Source: Streptomyces sp. 71268
GTDB lineage: Bacteria > Actinomycetota > Actinomycetes > Streptomycetales > Streptomycetaceae
Assembly: GCF_029392895.1 (NCBI RefSeq)
Contig: NZ_CP114200.1
Coordinates: 7,880,501-7,944,500 of the forward strand
Length of the DNA stretch: 64,000 bases
Reading direction: 5' to 3'
Every line of letters begins with the position of its first letter. Within the stretch, counting starts at the first letter, position 1. Under the pieces are notes generated by a model. The model was not told the origin of the DNA and did not search any database. It saw only the letters and a program-made list of their open reading frames with translations. Both the position numbers and the translations under genes were made by a program. Shown in pieces: positions 38,394 to 45,712 of the stretch.

Positions 38394-40544
38394 CTACGCG
38401 CTGGTCAGGATGACCAGTCGCTGGGTCGCCCGCGTCATCGCCACGTAGCGGTCGACGGCCCCCTCGATGCCGGTGCCGAACGCCTGTGGGTCGACGAGGA
38501 CGACCAGGTCGAACTCCAACCCCTTCGCCAGCTCCGGGGTCAGCGACCGGACGCGGGGCGTGGCCCGGAAGGTGGGGGCGCCGATGACGCAGGCGACGCC
38601 CTCGGCGTGCTCGGCGAGCCAGCCGTCGAGTACCGCGTCCAACTCCGTGACGTGGCCGTGCGTGACGGGGATGCCGCTGGCGCGGATGGACGTCGGCACG
38701 TTGGCGTCCGGGAGCGCGGCCTGGATGACCGGCTCGGCCTCCGCCATGACCTCGGCCGGCGTCCGGTAGTTGATGCTGAGGGACGCCACGTTGATGTGGC
38801 TGAGCCCGAGCCGCTCCAACCGCTCCCGCCACGACTCCGTGAACCCGTGCCGTGCCTGGGCGCGGTCCCCGACGATGGTGAAACTGCGGGACGGGCAGCG
38901 CGCCAGCAGCATGTGCCACTCCGCGTCGGTCAACTCCTGGGCCTCGTCCACGACGACGTGCGCGAACGGGCCGGCGAGCTGGTCCGGGTCGGTGCGGGGC
39001 AGCGCGCTCTGGTCGACCAGGGTGTCCTGGAGGTCCTGGCCGCGCAGCATCGTCACCGCGCCCTCACCGTCGTCCTCGGCCGCGAGCACGTTGTCGATGA
39101 CGTCGGCCATGCGCCGGCGTTCGGCTTCCACGGCGGCCTGGTGGGCGCGCCGGCGCCGCGCCACCTCCGGGTCGCCGAGCCGGTGCCGGGCCGCGTCGAG
39201 GAGCGGCAGGTCGGACAGCGTCCACGCCTGCGGGTCCGCGCGCTGGAGCGCGCGCACCTCGTCCGGGCTGAGCCAGGGAGCGCACTTGCGCAGGTAGGCG
39301 GGGACCGACCACAGGTCGCCGACCAGGTCGGCCGCGTCGATCAGCGGCCACGCGCGCTTGAGGGTGGTGACCAACTCCCGATCCTGCGCGAGCGCCCTGC
39401 GGAACAACTCGGGAGAGACCTCCTCACCCTCGTACTTGTCCCACAGGATCGTGACCAGCTCGTCCCAGACCTGGTCGCGCGCCTCGTTGTGCGGGGTGCC
39501 CGGCTCCGGCGCGTCGAACGCGGCGGCCCAGTCGTCGGGGCCGAGCCAGATCTCCGACCAGGGGGTGGAGACCGTCATCCCGCGGGTGGGTGGCTCCTCG
39601 TAGATGCCGACGGCCGGTTCGATCGCACCCACCATGTCCGCGGTCGACTTCAGCCGGGCCACCGCCGGATCGGCCTCGACCGTCGCGTCGGCGCCCTCGG
39701 TGACCAGGCCTCGCAGGGTGCACGTTCGCACACCCTCCTCACCCAGGCTGGGCAGCACGTCGGCCACGTACGCCAGGTAGGGCTGGTGCGGACCGACGAA
39801 CAACACGCCGCCGCGACGGTGCCCGAGGCGGGGGTCGGAGTACAGCAGGTAGGCGGAGCGGTGCAGGGCGACGACGGTCTTCCCCGTGCCCGGGCCACCG
39901 TCGACCACGAGGGCGCCGCGCGAGCCCGCGCGGATGATGGCGTCCTGGTCGGCCTGGATGGTGCCGAGCACGTCGCGCATGCGGGCCGACCGGTTGCCAC
40001 CCAGGCTGGCGATGAAGGCTGACTGGTCGTCGAGCGCGGCATGGCCGGCGAACCCCTCCGAGGCGAACACCTCGTCCCAGTAGTCCCCGATCCGGCCGTG
40101 GGACCACCGGTACCGGCGGCGGCTGGCCAACCCCATCGGGTTGGCGTGGGTCGCCCCGAAGAAGGGTTCGGCGGCGGGGGAGCGCCAGTCGAGCAGCAGT
40201 TGGCGCCCCGCGCTGTCGGTCAGGCCGAGCCGCCCCACGTACACCGGCTCGGGGTCGTCCGCGCTGACCATGTGTCCCAAACACAGATCCAGGCCGAAGC
40301 GGCGCAGGGCGCGCAGTCGGGCGGTCAACCGGTGGATCTCCGTGTCCCGGTCCATCGCCTCGCGCCCGACGCCACCGGGCGCCCTGCGCTCGGCGTCGAG
40401 TTGGGCGGAGAGTTCGGCGATCGCCTGCTCGAGACAGTCGGCGATGGCCGCGAAGTGCCGCTCGTCGGCGGCGATCAGGGCCGGGTCGGCCTTGGCGGAG
40501 AGGCGGTCGGGAAGGTTGAAGACACTGGTCTTCAGGGGGTGCAC
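38394..40544 (-). CDS. helR: HelR-type RNA polymerase-displacing helicase-like ATPase (rifamycin tolerance)
   Basis: A 716-residue superfamily 1 helicase-like ATPase. The N-terminal coiled coil (about 20-85) precedes GLDLCLGHMVSADDPEPVYVGR and LLLDWRSPAAEPFF, the domain typical of HelD/HelR. Walker A GGPGTGKT is at 216-223; Walker B-like HVVVDEAQELTDAEW and the later helicase motifs INYRTPAEVM and VAMTRATQRLVIL follow. In Streptomyces, HelR removes rifamycin-stalled RNA polymerase from DNA. GTG 40544 has GGAG seven bases upstream. A rifamycin-associated element lies about 385 bases upstream, which strongly supports HelR over general HelD or UvrD. Confidence 0.9.
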   Translation of the reverse strand: MHPLKTSVFNLPDRLSAKADPALIAADERHFAAIADCLEQAIAELSAQLDAERRAPGGVGREAMDRDTEIHRLTARLRALRRFGLDLCLGHMVSADDPEPVYVGRLGLTDSAGRQLLLDWRSPAAEPFFGATHANPMGLASRRRYRWSHGRIGDYWDEVFASEGFAGHAALDDQSAFIASLGGNRSARMRDVLGTIQADQDAIIRAGSRGALVVDGGPGTGKTVVALHRSAYLLYSDPRLGHRRGGVLFVGPHQPYLAYVADVLPSLGEEGVRTCTLRGLVTEGADATVEADPAVARLKSTADMVGAIEPAVGIYEEPPTRGMTVSTPWSEIWLGPDDWAAAFDAPEPGTPHNEARDQVWDELVTILWDKYEGEEVSPELFRRALAQDRELVTTLKRAWPLIDAADLVGDLWSVPAYLRKCAPWLSPDEVRALQRADPQAWTLSDLPLLDAARHRLGDPEVARRRRAHQAAVEAERRRMADVIDNVLAAEDDGEGAVTMLRGQDLQDTLVDQSALPRTDPDQLAGPFAHVVVDEAQELTDAEWHMLLARCPSRSFTIVGDRAQARHGFTESWRERLERLGLSHINVASLSINYRTPAEVMAEAEPVIQAALPDANVPTSIRASGIPVTHGHVTELDAVLDGWLAEHAEGVACVIGAPTFRATPRVRSLTPELAKGLEFDLVVLVDPQAFGTGIEGAVDRYVAMTRATQRLVILTSA

Positions 40545-40920
40545 GGCATGTCTCCGATGTCAGGTTGCTCGCGGCCCGTGGGCGCGCGGTACGACGGGGG
40601 GTTCGCGGTACGACGTGTGGATCGAGGTGGTGGCTGGGTCAGCCCTGGTGAGCGACGTCCCGCCTGATGTGGTCCCGTGGTCCGGGCGGGGTGCCAGGGG
40701 TGGATCTCGTGTTCCGGGCCCGGGTGGGCCACGGATGGCCCGGCGCCCGCGTCACCCCGCGCGGTGTCCGCTCGGACGCGCCCGGCACGGCGCACCGTCG
40801 GTCACGGTGTCACCCTGCTCGCCATCGGGCGCGACCCATGCGTCCCGCCCCCACACCCGTGCCATGTGACTCCCAGATCGTCCGGTTCTTCCTTCGGCGG
40901 GTGATTGTGCAGGACGACCT
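40545..40920 (-). other. Long helR leader region
   Basis: About 375 bases separate helR from the rifamycin-associated element. On the minus strand a possible 37-codon upstream frame runs from ATG 40865 to a stop at 40752 with GGGAG four bases before the ATG (MARVWGRDAW...). A further 6-codon frame (ATG at 40551) overlaps the helR start. No other gene is supported. If transcription starts at the element, helR has an unusually long leader. Confidence 0.4.
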
Positions 40921-40940
40921 GGCCCTTGCCGCAAGCCCCC
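40921..40940. promoter_or_regulatory. Rifamycin-associated element (RAE)
   Basis: On the minus strand this reads GGGGGCTTGCGGCAAGGGCC; its centre CTTGCGGCAAG (40925-40935) is a perfect inverted repeat. It matches, as I remember it, the RAE consensus GGGGCTTGCGGCAAG found upstream of rifamycin-resistance genes in actinomycetes. For helR a weak -10 (CACAAT, 40909-40904) follows with 19-base spacing. On the plus strand the same bases provide TTGCCG (40926-40931), 17 bases before TATACG (40949-40954), a good promoter facing the other way. Confidence 0.8.
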
Positions 40941-40962
40941 CGGTGCGCTATACGTTGAGAGT

Positions 40963-41000
40963 GGAAAGGAGCGGTGACCTCCTTTCCCTTTTCTTTTTCT
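40963..41000 (+). terminator. Intrinsic terminator or attenuator just after a RAE-linked promoter
   Basis: A 9-base-pair perfect stem (GGAAAGGAG 40963-40971, CTCCTTTCC 40979-40987), loop CGGTGAC, followed by CTTTTCTTTTTCT (40988-41000). This is a classical Rho-independent terminator with T-tract, rare in such a GC-rich genome. It begins only about 9 bases after the -10 TATACG, so most transcripts from that promoter would end within ~40 bases. Confidence 0.7.
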
Positions 41001-41015
41001 CCCCCTGCCCTCGTC

Positions 41016-41083
41016 TTTCCGGCCCCTCGGTACGGACCGATCGCGGTCCCTCGGCATGGACTGTTTCCGGCCCCTCGGTACGG
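41016..41083. repeat. 20 bp direct repeats upstream of NmrA-like gene
   Basis: A 20-base sequence starting TTTCCGGCCCC occurs identically at 41016-41035 and 41064-41083, with a degenerate copy (GGTCCCTCGGCATGG) at 41045-41059 between them. They lie between the intrinsic terminator and the MerR-type promoter. Confidence 0.85.
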
Positions 41084-41165
41084 TCCGCCGGTCACGGCGG
41101 GTTCGTCACGGCCCCGGGACCCGGCCGGGGGCGTGTTCGGCCGCGTGACGAGGGAGAGCGCCGCC

Positions 41166-41196
41166 TTGACTTCAAGCGCGATTGAACTTCTAGCGT
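41166..41196 (+). promoter_or_regulatory. MerR-type promoter with 19 bp spacer
   Basis: -35 TTGACT (41166-41171) and -10 TAGCGT (41191-41196) are separated by exactly 19 bases, and the spacer holds the near-palindrome ACTTCAAGCGCGATTGAACT (41169-41188, 8 of 10 positions paired). An over-long spacer containing a palindrome is the hallmark of promoters activated by MerR-family regulators. It lies 40 bases before the NmrA-like gene. No merR gene is adjacent. Confidence 0.75.
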
Positions 41197-41236
41197 TCCC
41201 GGCAGTCGATCACCTGACAACGGGAGACACACGCTC

Positions 41237-42070
41237 ATGATCCTCGTCGCCGGAGCCACCGGAAACATCGGCAGCCGTCTGTTGGAGGAGTTGCACGCGA
41301 GCGGCGTCGGGCCGTTGCGGGGGCTCACCCGGAGCGCCGCGCGGGCCACCCTTCCCGACGGCATCGCCGTCGTGGAGGCGGACCTCGCGCGCCCGGCGTC
41401 GCTGCGGCCCGCGCTGGAGGGGGTGCGCTCGCTGTTCCTCGTCCCGCATCTGGGCCCGGACGCCGACATCCTGCGGGCCGCCCGGCTGGCGGGTGTGGAG
41501 CACGTGGTGTCGGTCTCCTCCATCACCGTGCGGACCCACCCACACCTGGCCCCCGCCGCCGAGCACCTGGCGGTCGAGCGGCTCCTCCAGGACAGCGGCA
41601 TGGCCTGGACGATCCTGCGGCCGACGCAGTTCGCCTCGAACTCCCTGCTGTGGGCCGACACCATCCGCGAGTCCGGGACCGTGCGCGTGGCGTACGCGGA
41701 CACCGCGCTGCCCACCATCCACCCGGCGGACATCGCCTCGGTGGCCCGGGTAGCCCTGACCGAGCCGGGCCACCATGGCAAGACGTACGAGCTGACGGGC
41801 CCGGCGCCCGTCTCCGCCCGGCAACAGGTGGCGACCATCGCGGCGGCCCTGGGCAGGCAGGTGCCGTTCGCCGAGGTCAGCCGGCGCGAGGCCCGCACGT
41901 GGATGGTCGCGGCCTTCGGCCCCGAGGCCGCGGACGCGGTGCTCGACGTCACGGGCGGTGACGTCACCGACGAGCTGCTCCGCGTCCGGGACACGGTGCC
42001 ACGGCTCACCGGCGCGCCGGGCCGCTCCTTCCAGCAGTGGGTCGCGGAGAACGTGGCCGCGTTCCGCTGA
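41237..42070 (+). CDS. NmrA-like NAD(P)H-binding oxidoreductase
   Basis: A 277-residue atypical short-chain dehydrogenase. The nucleotide loop MILVAGATGNIGSRLLEEL is perfect, followed by RGLTRSAARATLPDG (2'-phosphate-binding Arg region) and VVSVSSITV. It ends without the usual YxxxK catalytic set, typical of the NmrA/azoreductase/quinone-reductase-like branch. PGAPGRSFQQWVAENVAAFR-type C-termini are common to this group. ATG 41237. Controlled by the MerR-type promoter upstream, so probably an inducible stress or xenobiotic response gene. Confidence 0.85.
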   Translation: MILVAGATGNIGSRLLEELHASGVGPLRGLTRSAARATLPDGIAVVEADLARPASLRPALEGVRSLFLVPHLGPDADILRAARLAGVEHVVSVSSITVRTHPHLAPAAEHLAVERLLQDSGMAWTILRPTQFASNSLLWADTIRESGTVRVAYADTALPTIHPADIASVARVALTEPGHHGKTYELTGPAPVSARQQVATIAAALGRQVPFAEVSRREARTWMVAAFGPEAADAVLDVTGGDVTDELLRVRDTVPRLTGAPGRSFQQWVAENVAAFR

Positions 42071-42315
42071 GTCCGCCGCACCCTCGCGCCGTGCGAGCCG
42101 GTTCCGAGTAGACGACGGTCGCGCGTACGGCACGGCGCCGGCCGGTCCACCCGCGATCGCGTCCCCCGCCCGCCTCCGCTGTGCGGGCGGCCCCGGTTCG
42201 CCGGCGGCGGTGTGGCGGAGCCCGTATCGTCGCTGGTGGGGTGGGACGGGGGCGGCTCGGCGCGGGCCGCCCGCGGCGGGGGCGCGAGCGCGCGCGGAAG
42301 AATCTTTCGGGGCGG

Positions 42316-42342
42316 TGTCGATCGGGCCGCTGTCCGTTCGTC
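42316..42342 (+). promoter_or_regulatory. Putative ECF42-dependent promoter
   Basis: TGTCGA (42316-42321) followed after 17 bases by CGTC (42339-42342), about 60 bases before the DGPF gene. TGTCGA at -35 and CG(A/T)C at -10 is the motif I recall for ECF42 sigma factors of Streptomyces venezuelae, and an ECF42 gene is the second gene downstream, so autoregulation is likely. The rest of 42071-42400 shows no gene. Confidence 0.6.
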
Positions 42343-42400
42343 GTCATGGTGTACGGCGACTCGCCGCACGCACGGACCACGGAATGACAGGAGTCGAACC

Positions 42401-42751
42401 ATGAAGTACATGCTGCTGATCAACGCGGGCACGATCGGCGAGGACGGCACGGCGGCCGAATGCACCGTCGAGGACTGGATGAGCTACGACAAGGAGGTCA
42501 GGGACGCGGGGATCTTCGTCTCCGGGGAGTCGCTGGCGGACCTGGTCACCGCCACGGCGGTGCGGGTCGAACCGGACGGCAGGCGCACGATCACCGACGG
42601 GCCGTTCGCGGAGACCCGCGAGGTGCTCGGCGGCTTCTACGTGATCGACGTACCCGACCTGGACGTCGCGCTCGACTGGGCCGCCCGCTGTCCCGGCGCG
42701 CGCGGCAGCGGCTCGGTCGTCGTCCGCCCGATCGCCGACTTCGGCGCCTGA
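42401..42751 (+). CDS. YCII/DGPF domain protein, ECF42 partner
   Basis: A 116-residue single-domain YCII-related protein. The namesake motif appears as ITDGPFAETREVLGGFYVIDVPD, and the start is typical: MKYMLLINAG. DGPF proteins are almost always encoded beside ECF42 sigma factors, as here, and are their regulon members; their enzymatic activity is not known. CAGGAG precedes ATG 42401. The next gene begins two bases after its stop. Confidence 0.92.
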   Translation: MKYMLLINAGTIGEDGTAAECTVEDWMSYDKEVRDAGIFVSGESLADLVTATAVRVEPDGRRTITDGPFAETREVLGGFYVIDVPDLDVALDWAARCPGARGSGSVVVRPIADFGA

Positions 42752-42753
42752 CC

Positions 42754-44073
42754 GTGGGAGACGAGCAGCGTGCCGAGAACGGCACACCAATCGCCACGAC
42801 CCAGCGGTCTGCCGCGCGGGCGTCCGTGGAAGCGGTCTTCCGGGAAGAGCGCGGACGGCTGCTCGCCTCCCTCGTCCGCCGCTTCGGCGACCTCGACCTG
42901 GCCGAGGAGGTCACCTCCGAGGCCGTCGAAGCGGCACTGCTGCACTGGCCGACCGAGAGTGTCCCCACCCGCCCCGGCGCCTGGCTGCTGACCACCGCGC
43001 GGCGCAAGGCCGTCGACCGCCTGCGCCGCGACCAGGCGTACGCGGCCCGGCTTGCCGTTCTGCACGTGGAGGCGGAGCGGGCCGATCCCGCCCCGCCCGC
43101 CGACGCCGACGGGGAGTTGCCCGACGAGCGGTTGCAGATGTTCTTCACCTGTGCCCACCCTGCCCTGGCCGCCGAGGACCGCGTCGCGATCACCCTGCGT
43201 TGCCTGGCCGGCCTGACGACACCCGAGGTCGCGCGGGCCTTCCTGGTGCCGCCCGCGACGATGGCCCAACGGATCGTGCGGGCGAAGAAGAAGATCCGCG
43301 AGGCGCGCATCCCGTTCCGGGTGCCGGGCCCCGACGAACTGCCCGAGCGCCTGCCCGGCGTGCTCCAGGTCATCTACTCGGTCTTCACCGAGGGGTACGC
43401 GGCCAGCTCGGGCCCCGCGTTGCAGCGGCTCGACCTGGCGAGCGAGGCCGTCCGGTTGGCGCGCATCCTGCGCCGACTGCTGCCGGCCGAGCGCGAGGTG
43501 GCCGGCCTGCTCGCGCTGCTGTTGCTGGTCCACGCCCGGCGCGCGGCCAGGACCGGCCCGGACGGCGCGCTCGTCCTCCTCGACGAGCAGGACCGCACGC
43601 GCTGGGACCGGCCGATGATCGAAGAGGGCCGGGACCTGGTGGTGCGCGCGCTGCGAGGCGGGCCGCCCGGACCGTACGGCGTCCAGGCGGCCATCGCCGC
43701 CCTGCACGACGAGGCCGCCGACCTCGCCAGCACCGACTGGTCACAACTGGTGGCGCTCTACGACGTGCTGCTCGCGCTGACGCCGTCCCCCGTGGTGGCG
43801 CTGGGCCGGGCGGTGGCGGTGGCGATGCGCGACGGACCACTGGCGGGCCTGGCGCTGCTCGACGGCCTGGCCGGCGAACGACAGCTCCAGGCGTACCACC
43901 CGTACCAGGCCGCCCGTGGGGACCTGCTGCACCGGCTCGGCCGGCTGCCGGAAGCCGCAGCGGCCTACCGGCGGGCCCTCGCCCTGGCCGGCAGCAAGCC
44001 CGAACACGCCCATCTGCGAGTCAAGTTGAACGCGATCGTGCCATCCGACCCGCCGGACGGAGCCCGGCGATGA
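42754..44073 (+). CDS. ECF42 RNA polymerase sigma factor with long C-terminal extension
   Basis: A 439-residue ECF sigma factor. Region 2 (about 20-95) has VFREERGRLLASLVRRFGDLDLAEEVTSEA and ARRKAVDRLRR; region 4 (about 135-190) has LTTPEVARAFLVPPATMAQRIVRAKKKI. The rest is the ECF42-specific TPR-like extension (YSVFTEGYAASSG, LLLVHARRAARTGPDGALVLLDEQDR, YDVLLALTPSPVVALGRAVAV), which is needed for activity in this group and replaces an anti-sigma factor. The GTG start follows the DGPF stop by two bases and has no strong ribosome site, so translation is probably coupled. Confidence 0.92.
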   Translation: MGDEQRAENGTPIATTQRSAARASVEAVFREERGRLLASLVRRFGDLDLAEEVTSEAVEAALLHWPTESVPTRPGAWLLTTARRKAVDRLRRDQAYAARLAVLHVEAERADPAPPADADGELPDERLQMFFTCAHPALAAEDRVAITLRCLAGLTTPEVARAFLVPPATMAQRIVRAKKKIREARIPFRVPGPDELPERLPGVLQVIYSVFTEGYAASSGPALQRLDLASEAVRLARILRRLLPAEREVAGLLALLLLVHARRAARTGPDGALVLLDEQDRTRWDRPMIEEGRDLVVRALRGGPPGPYGVQAAIAALHDEAADLASTDWSQLVALYDVLLALTPSPVVALGRAVAVAMRDGPLAGLALLDGLAGERQLQAYHPYQAARGDLLHRLGRLPEAAAAYRRALALAGSKPEHAHLRVKLNAIVPSDPPDGARR

Positions 44074-44124
44074 GCCTGCGGACCCGGTAACGGGACGGCA
44101 GGGGAGAGGGGCTGCCGGGCCGGC

Positions 44125-44838
44125 TCAGCGCTCCGGCGCGGCCGGCGTGGTGGGCGCTGCGCCCGGCGCGCGACCCAGCCTGGCCGCCTTGGCGGCCCGC
44201 TGGGCGAAGACCCGCTCGCGGCGGTCGGCCATCTGCCGCAGCGCGTCCTTCTGGTCCCGCTTGGCGAGGCGCTCCACGTACAGCCGCCCGTCGAGATGGT
44301 CGCTCTCGTGCTGGAGGCACCGGGCGAAGTACCCCGTCCCCTCGATGACCAGCGGCTTGCCGTCCCGGTCGACGCCGCGGACCACGGCGCGGTCCAGGCG
44401 GGGGACGTTCATGGTCGCCCCCGGTACGGACAGGCACCCCTCACCCTCGTCGATCAACTGCCGCCCGGTGGACGGGAGTTCGTCGAGCACCGGGTTGAAG
44501 ATGTGTCCGACGTGGCGAACACCGTGGTCGTCGGGGCAGTCGTAGACGAAGATCCGCAGGTCCACGTCGACCTGGTTGGCGGCGAGGCCGGCGCCGTCGG
44601 CGGCGTGCATGGTCAGGAACATGTCGTCGATCAGGGCCGACAGCTCGGGCGTGCCGAAGTCGGTCACCTCCCGGCACGGGCGGTGCAGCACCTCCTCGCC
44701 CAGCACCGTGATGCGCCGGATCGCCCCGCGCTCCGCCTCGGGCGGCAGCGCCGGATAGGAGTCGACGGGCTGACCCTGCACCCGGACCCGACGGTCGACA
44801 GGGCCGGGCTGGTCGTCACGTACGGACACCGTGGACAT
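44125..44838 (-). CDS. def: Peptide deformylase
   Basis: A 237-residue metallo-deformylase that removes the N-formyl group from new proteins. All three motifs are present: GAGLAANQ (82-89), EGCLS with metal-ligand Cys135, and QHESDH with His177, Glu178 and His181. It carries an N-terminal extension of ~40 residues and a basic, Ala-rich tail. Two adjacent ATG codons (44841, 44838) follow GAGGAAGG; 44838 gives better spacing. Actinomycetes usually have several def copies; no fmt neighbour is seen, so this looks like an accessory copy. Divergent from an ArsR-like regulator. Confidence 0.92.
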   Translation of the reverse strand: MSTVSVRDDQPGPVDRRVRVQGQPVDSYPALPPEAERGAIRRITVLGEEVLHRPCREVTDFGTPELSALIDDMFLTMHAADGAGLAANQVDVDLRIFVYDCPDDHGVRHVGHIFNPVLDELPSTGRQLIDEGEGCLSVPGATMNVPRLDRAVVRGVDRDGKPLVIEGTGYFARCLQHESDHLDGRLYVERLAKRDQKDALRQMADRRERVFAQRAAKAARLGRAPGAAPTTPAAPER

Positions 44839-44902
44839 CATCCTTCCTCAGCGTGAGAACGCCTGGGGGTGAGTGGCGAAGCCGGTGGCTGCTTGCCAAG
44901 GG

Positions 44903-44930
44903 CTTTGCAAAGTAGCAGACTTTGCAAAGT
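44903..44930. promoter_or_regulatory. Double palindromic operator CTTTGCAAAG
   Basis: Two identical 10-base palindromes, CTTTGCAAAG at 44903-44912 and 44920-44929 (the second extending to a 12-base palindrome ACTTTGCAAAGT), lie 17 bases apart centre to centre in the 90-base gap between def and the regulator. The second ends at the regulator's GTG. This is the likely binding site of the regulator itself. Confidence 0.75.
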
Positions 44931-45513
44931 GACTGAAGAAGGTGTCAACGCGCCGGCGTCTGTGACGGCCGGCGGCCCCGCCCCCACCGCCGGCGGTCTG
45001 CCCGAGCATCGGGTGCGTCGGGCCCTGCTGGACCTGCTCGCCGAGGTGGGCACCGTCACGGCCACCGAGGCGGCCGAGCGGCTCGGTTACAGCTCCGGCC
45101 TGTGCTCGTTCCATCTGCGCCAACTCGCGCGCTACGGGCACATCGAGGAGGTCCCCCGGGCGGGCGGGCGAGCCCGGCCTTGGCGCCTGCGACAGGAGGC
45201 GGCGCCGGCCGATCCGTCCCCCGTGGCGGGGTTCGGGCAACTCGCCCGTGGGTTGGAGGACGAGAGCTACCAGCGGTGGCTGGCCCGGCGCGACCTGGCC
45301 CCGCCGGCGTGGCGGCGGGACGAGGCGTTCAGCGCGGTGGCCTACCTGACGCCCGAGGAGATGGGCGCGGTCGCCGATGCGGTGCGCCGGACGCTCGCCC
45401 CGTACCAGGACCGGGAGCAGCGGCCCGCGGCGCGTCCCGCCGGTGCCGAGCCGGTCGCCCTCATCGCCCGACTCTTCCCGCTGTTGCCCGACCCGGCGAC
45501 CGAGGACGGCTGA
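44929..45513 (+). CDS. ArsR-like winged-helix transcriptional regulator
   Basis: A 194-residue regulator. The winged helix (about 25-90) reads RRALLDLLAEVGTVTATEAA then ERLGYSSGLCSFHLRQLARYGHIE and a basic wing GGRARPWRL. The C-terminal part (DESYQRWLARRDLAPPAWRR, YLTPEEMGAVADAVRRTL) is a helical dimer/ligand domain seen in many Streptomyces 'helix-turn-helix' proteins. GTG 44929 lacks a ribosome site and overlaps the operator palindrome, so the transcript may be leaderless; a GTG at 44869 is an alternative but would put both palindromes inside the gene. Probably autoregulates and controls def. Confidence 0.82.
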   Translation: MTEEGVNAPASVTAGGPAPTAGGLPEHRVRRALLDLLAEVGTVTATEAAERLGYSSGLCSFHLRQLARYGHIEEVPRAGGRARPWRLRQEAAPADPSPVAGFGQLARGLEDESYQRWLARRDLAPPAWRRDEAFSAVAYLTPEEMGAVADAVRRTLAPYQDREQRPAARPAGAEPVALIARLFPLLPDPATEDG

Positions 45514-45595
45514 CGTCGTGAGGGCGGCTGACGACACGGAGGCGCTTGTCCGGGTGGGCCGGGGGCGGTTCGCCGTGGTTCGGCCAGGGAAGCGC

Positions 45596-45631
45596 GCGGG
45601 GCCCCGGCGTCCGGTGACGCCGGGGCCCCGC
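45596..45631. terminator. Strong bidirectional hairpin terminator
   Basis: A 16-base-pair perfect stem (45596-45611 with 45616-45631, core GGGGCCCCGGCGTC) and loop CGGT between the convergent regulator and DUF642-type genes. Confidence 0.85.
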
Positions 45632-45712
45632 TGGGTCGTGCTGGTCAGTTGGGGTGTTGATGGCTGGTCGTCGGTTGGGCGGCCCCGGTGGGGCGGGGCC
45701 GCGCGAGTCCGG

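Noticed and set aside
38391..40022. 543-codon plus-strand frame opposite helR
   Set aside because: Low-complexity Arg/Val/Gly-rich antisense of a gene with intact helicase motifs.
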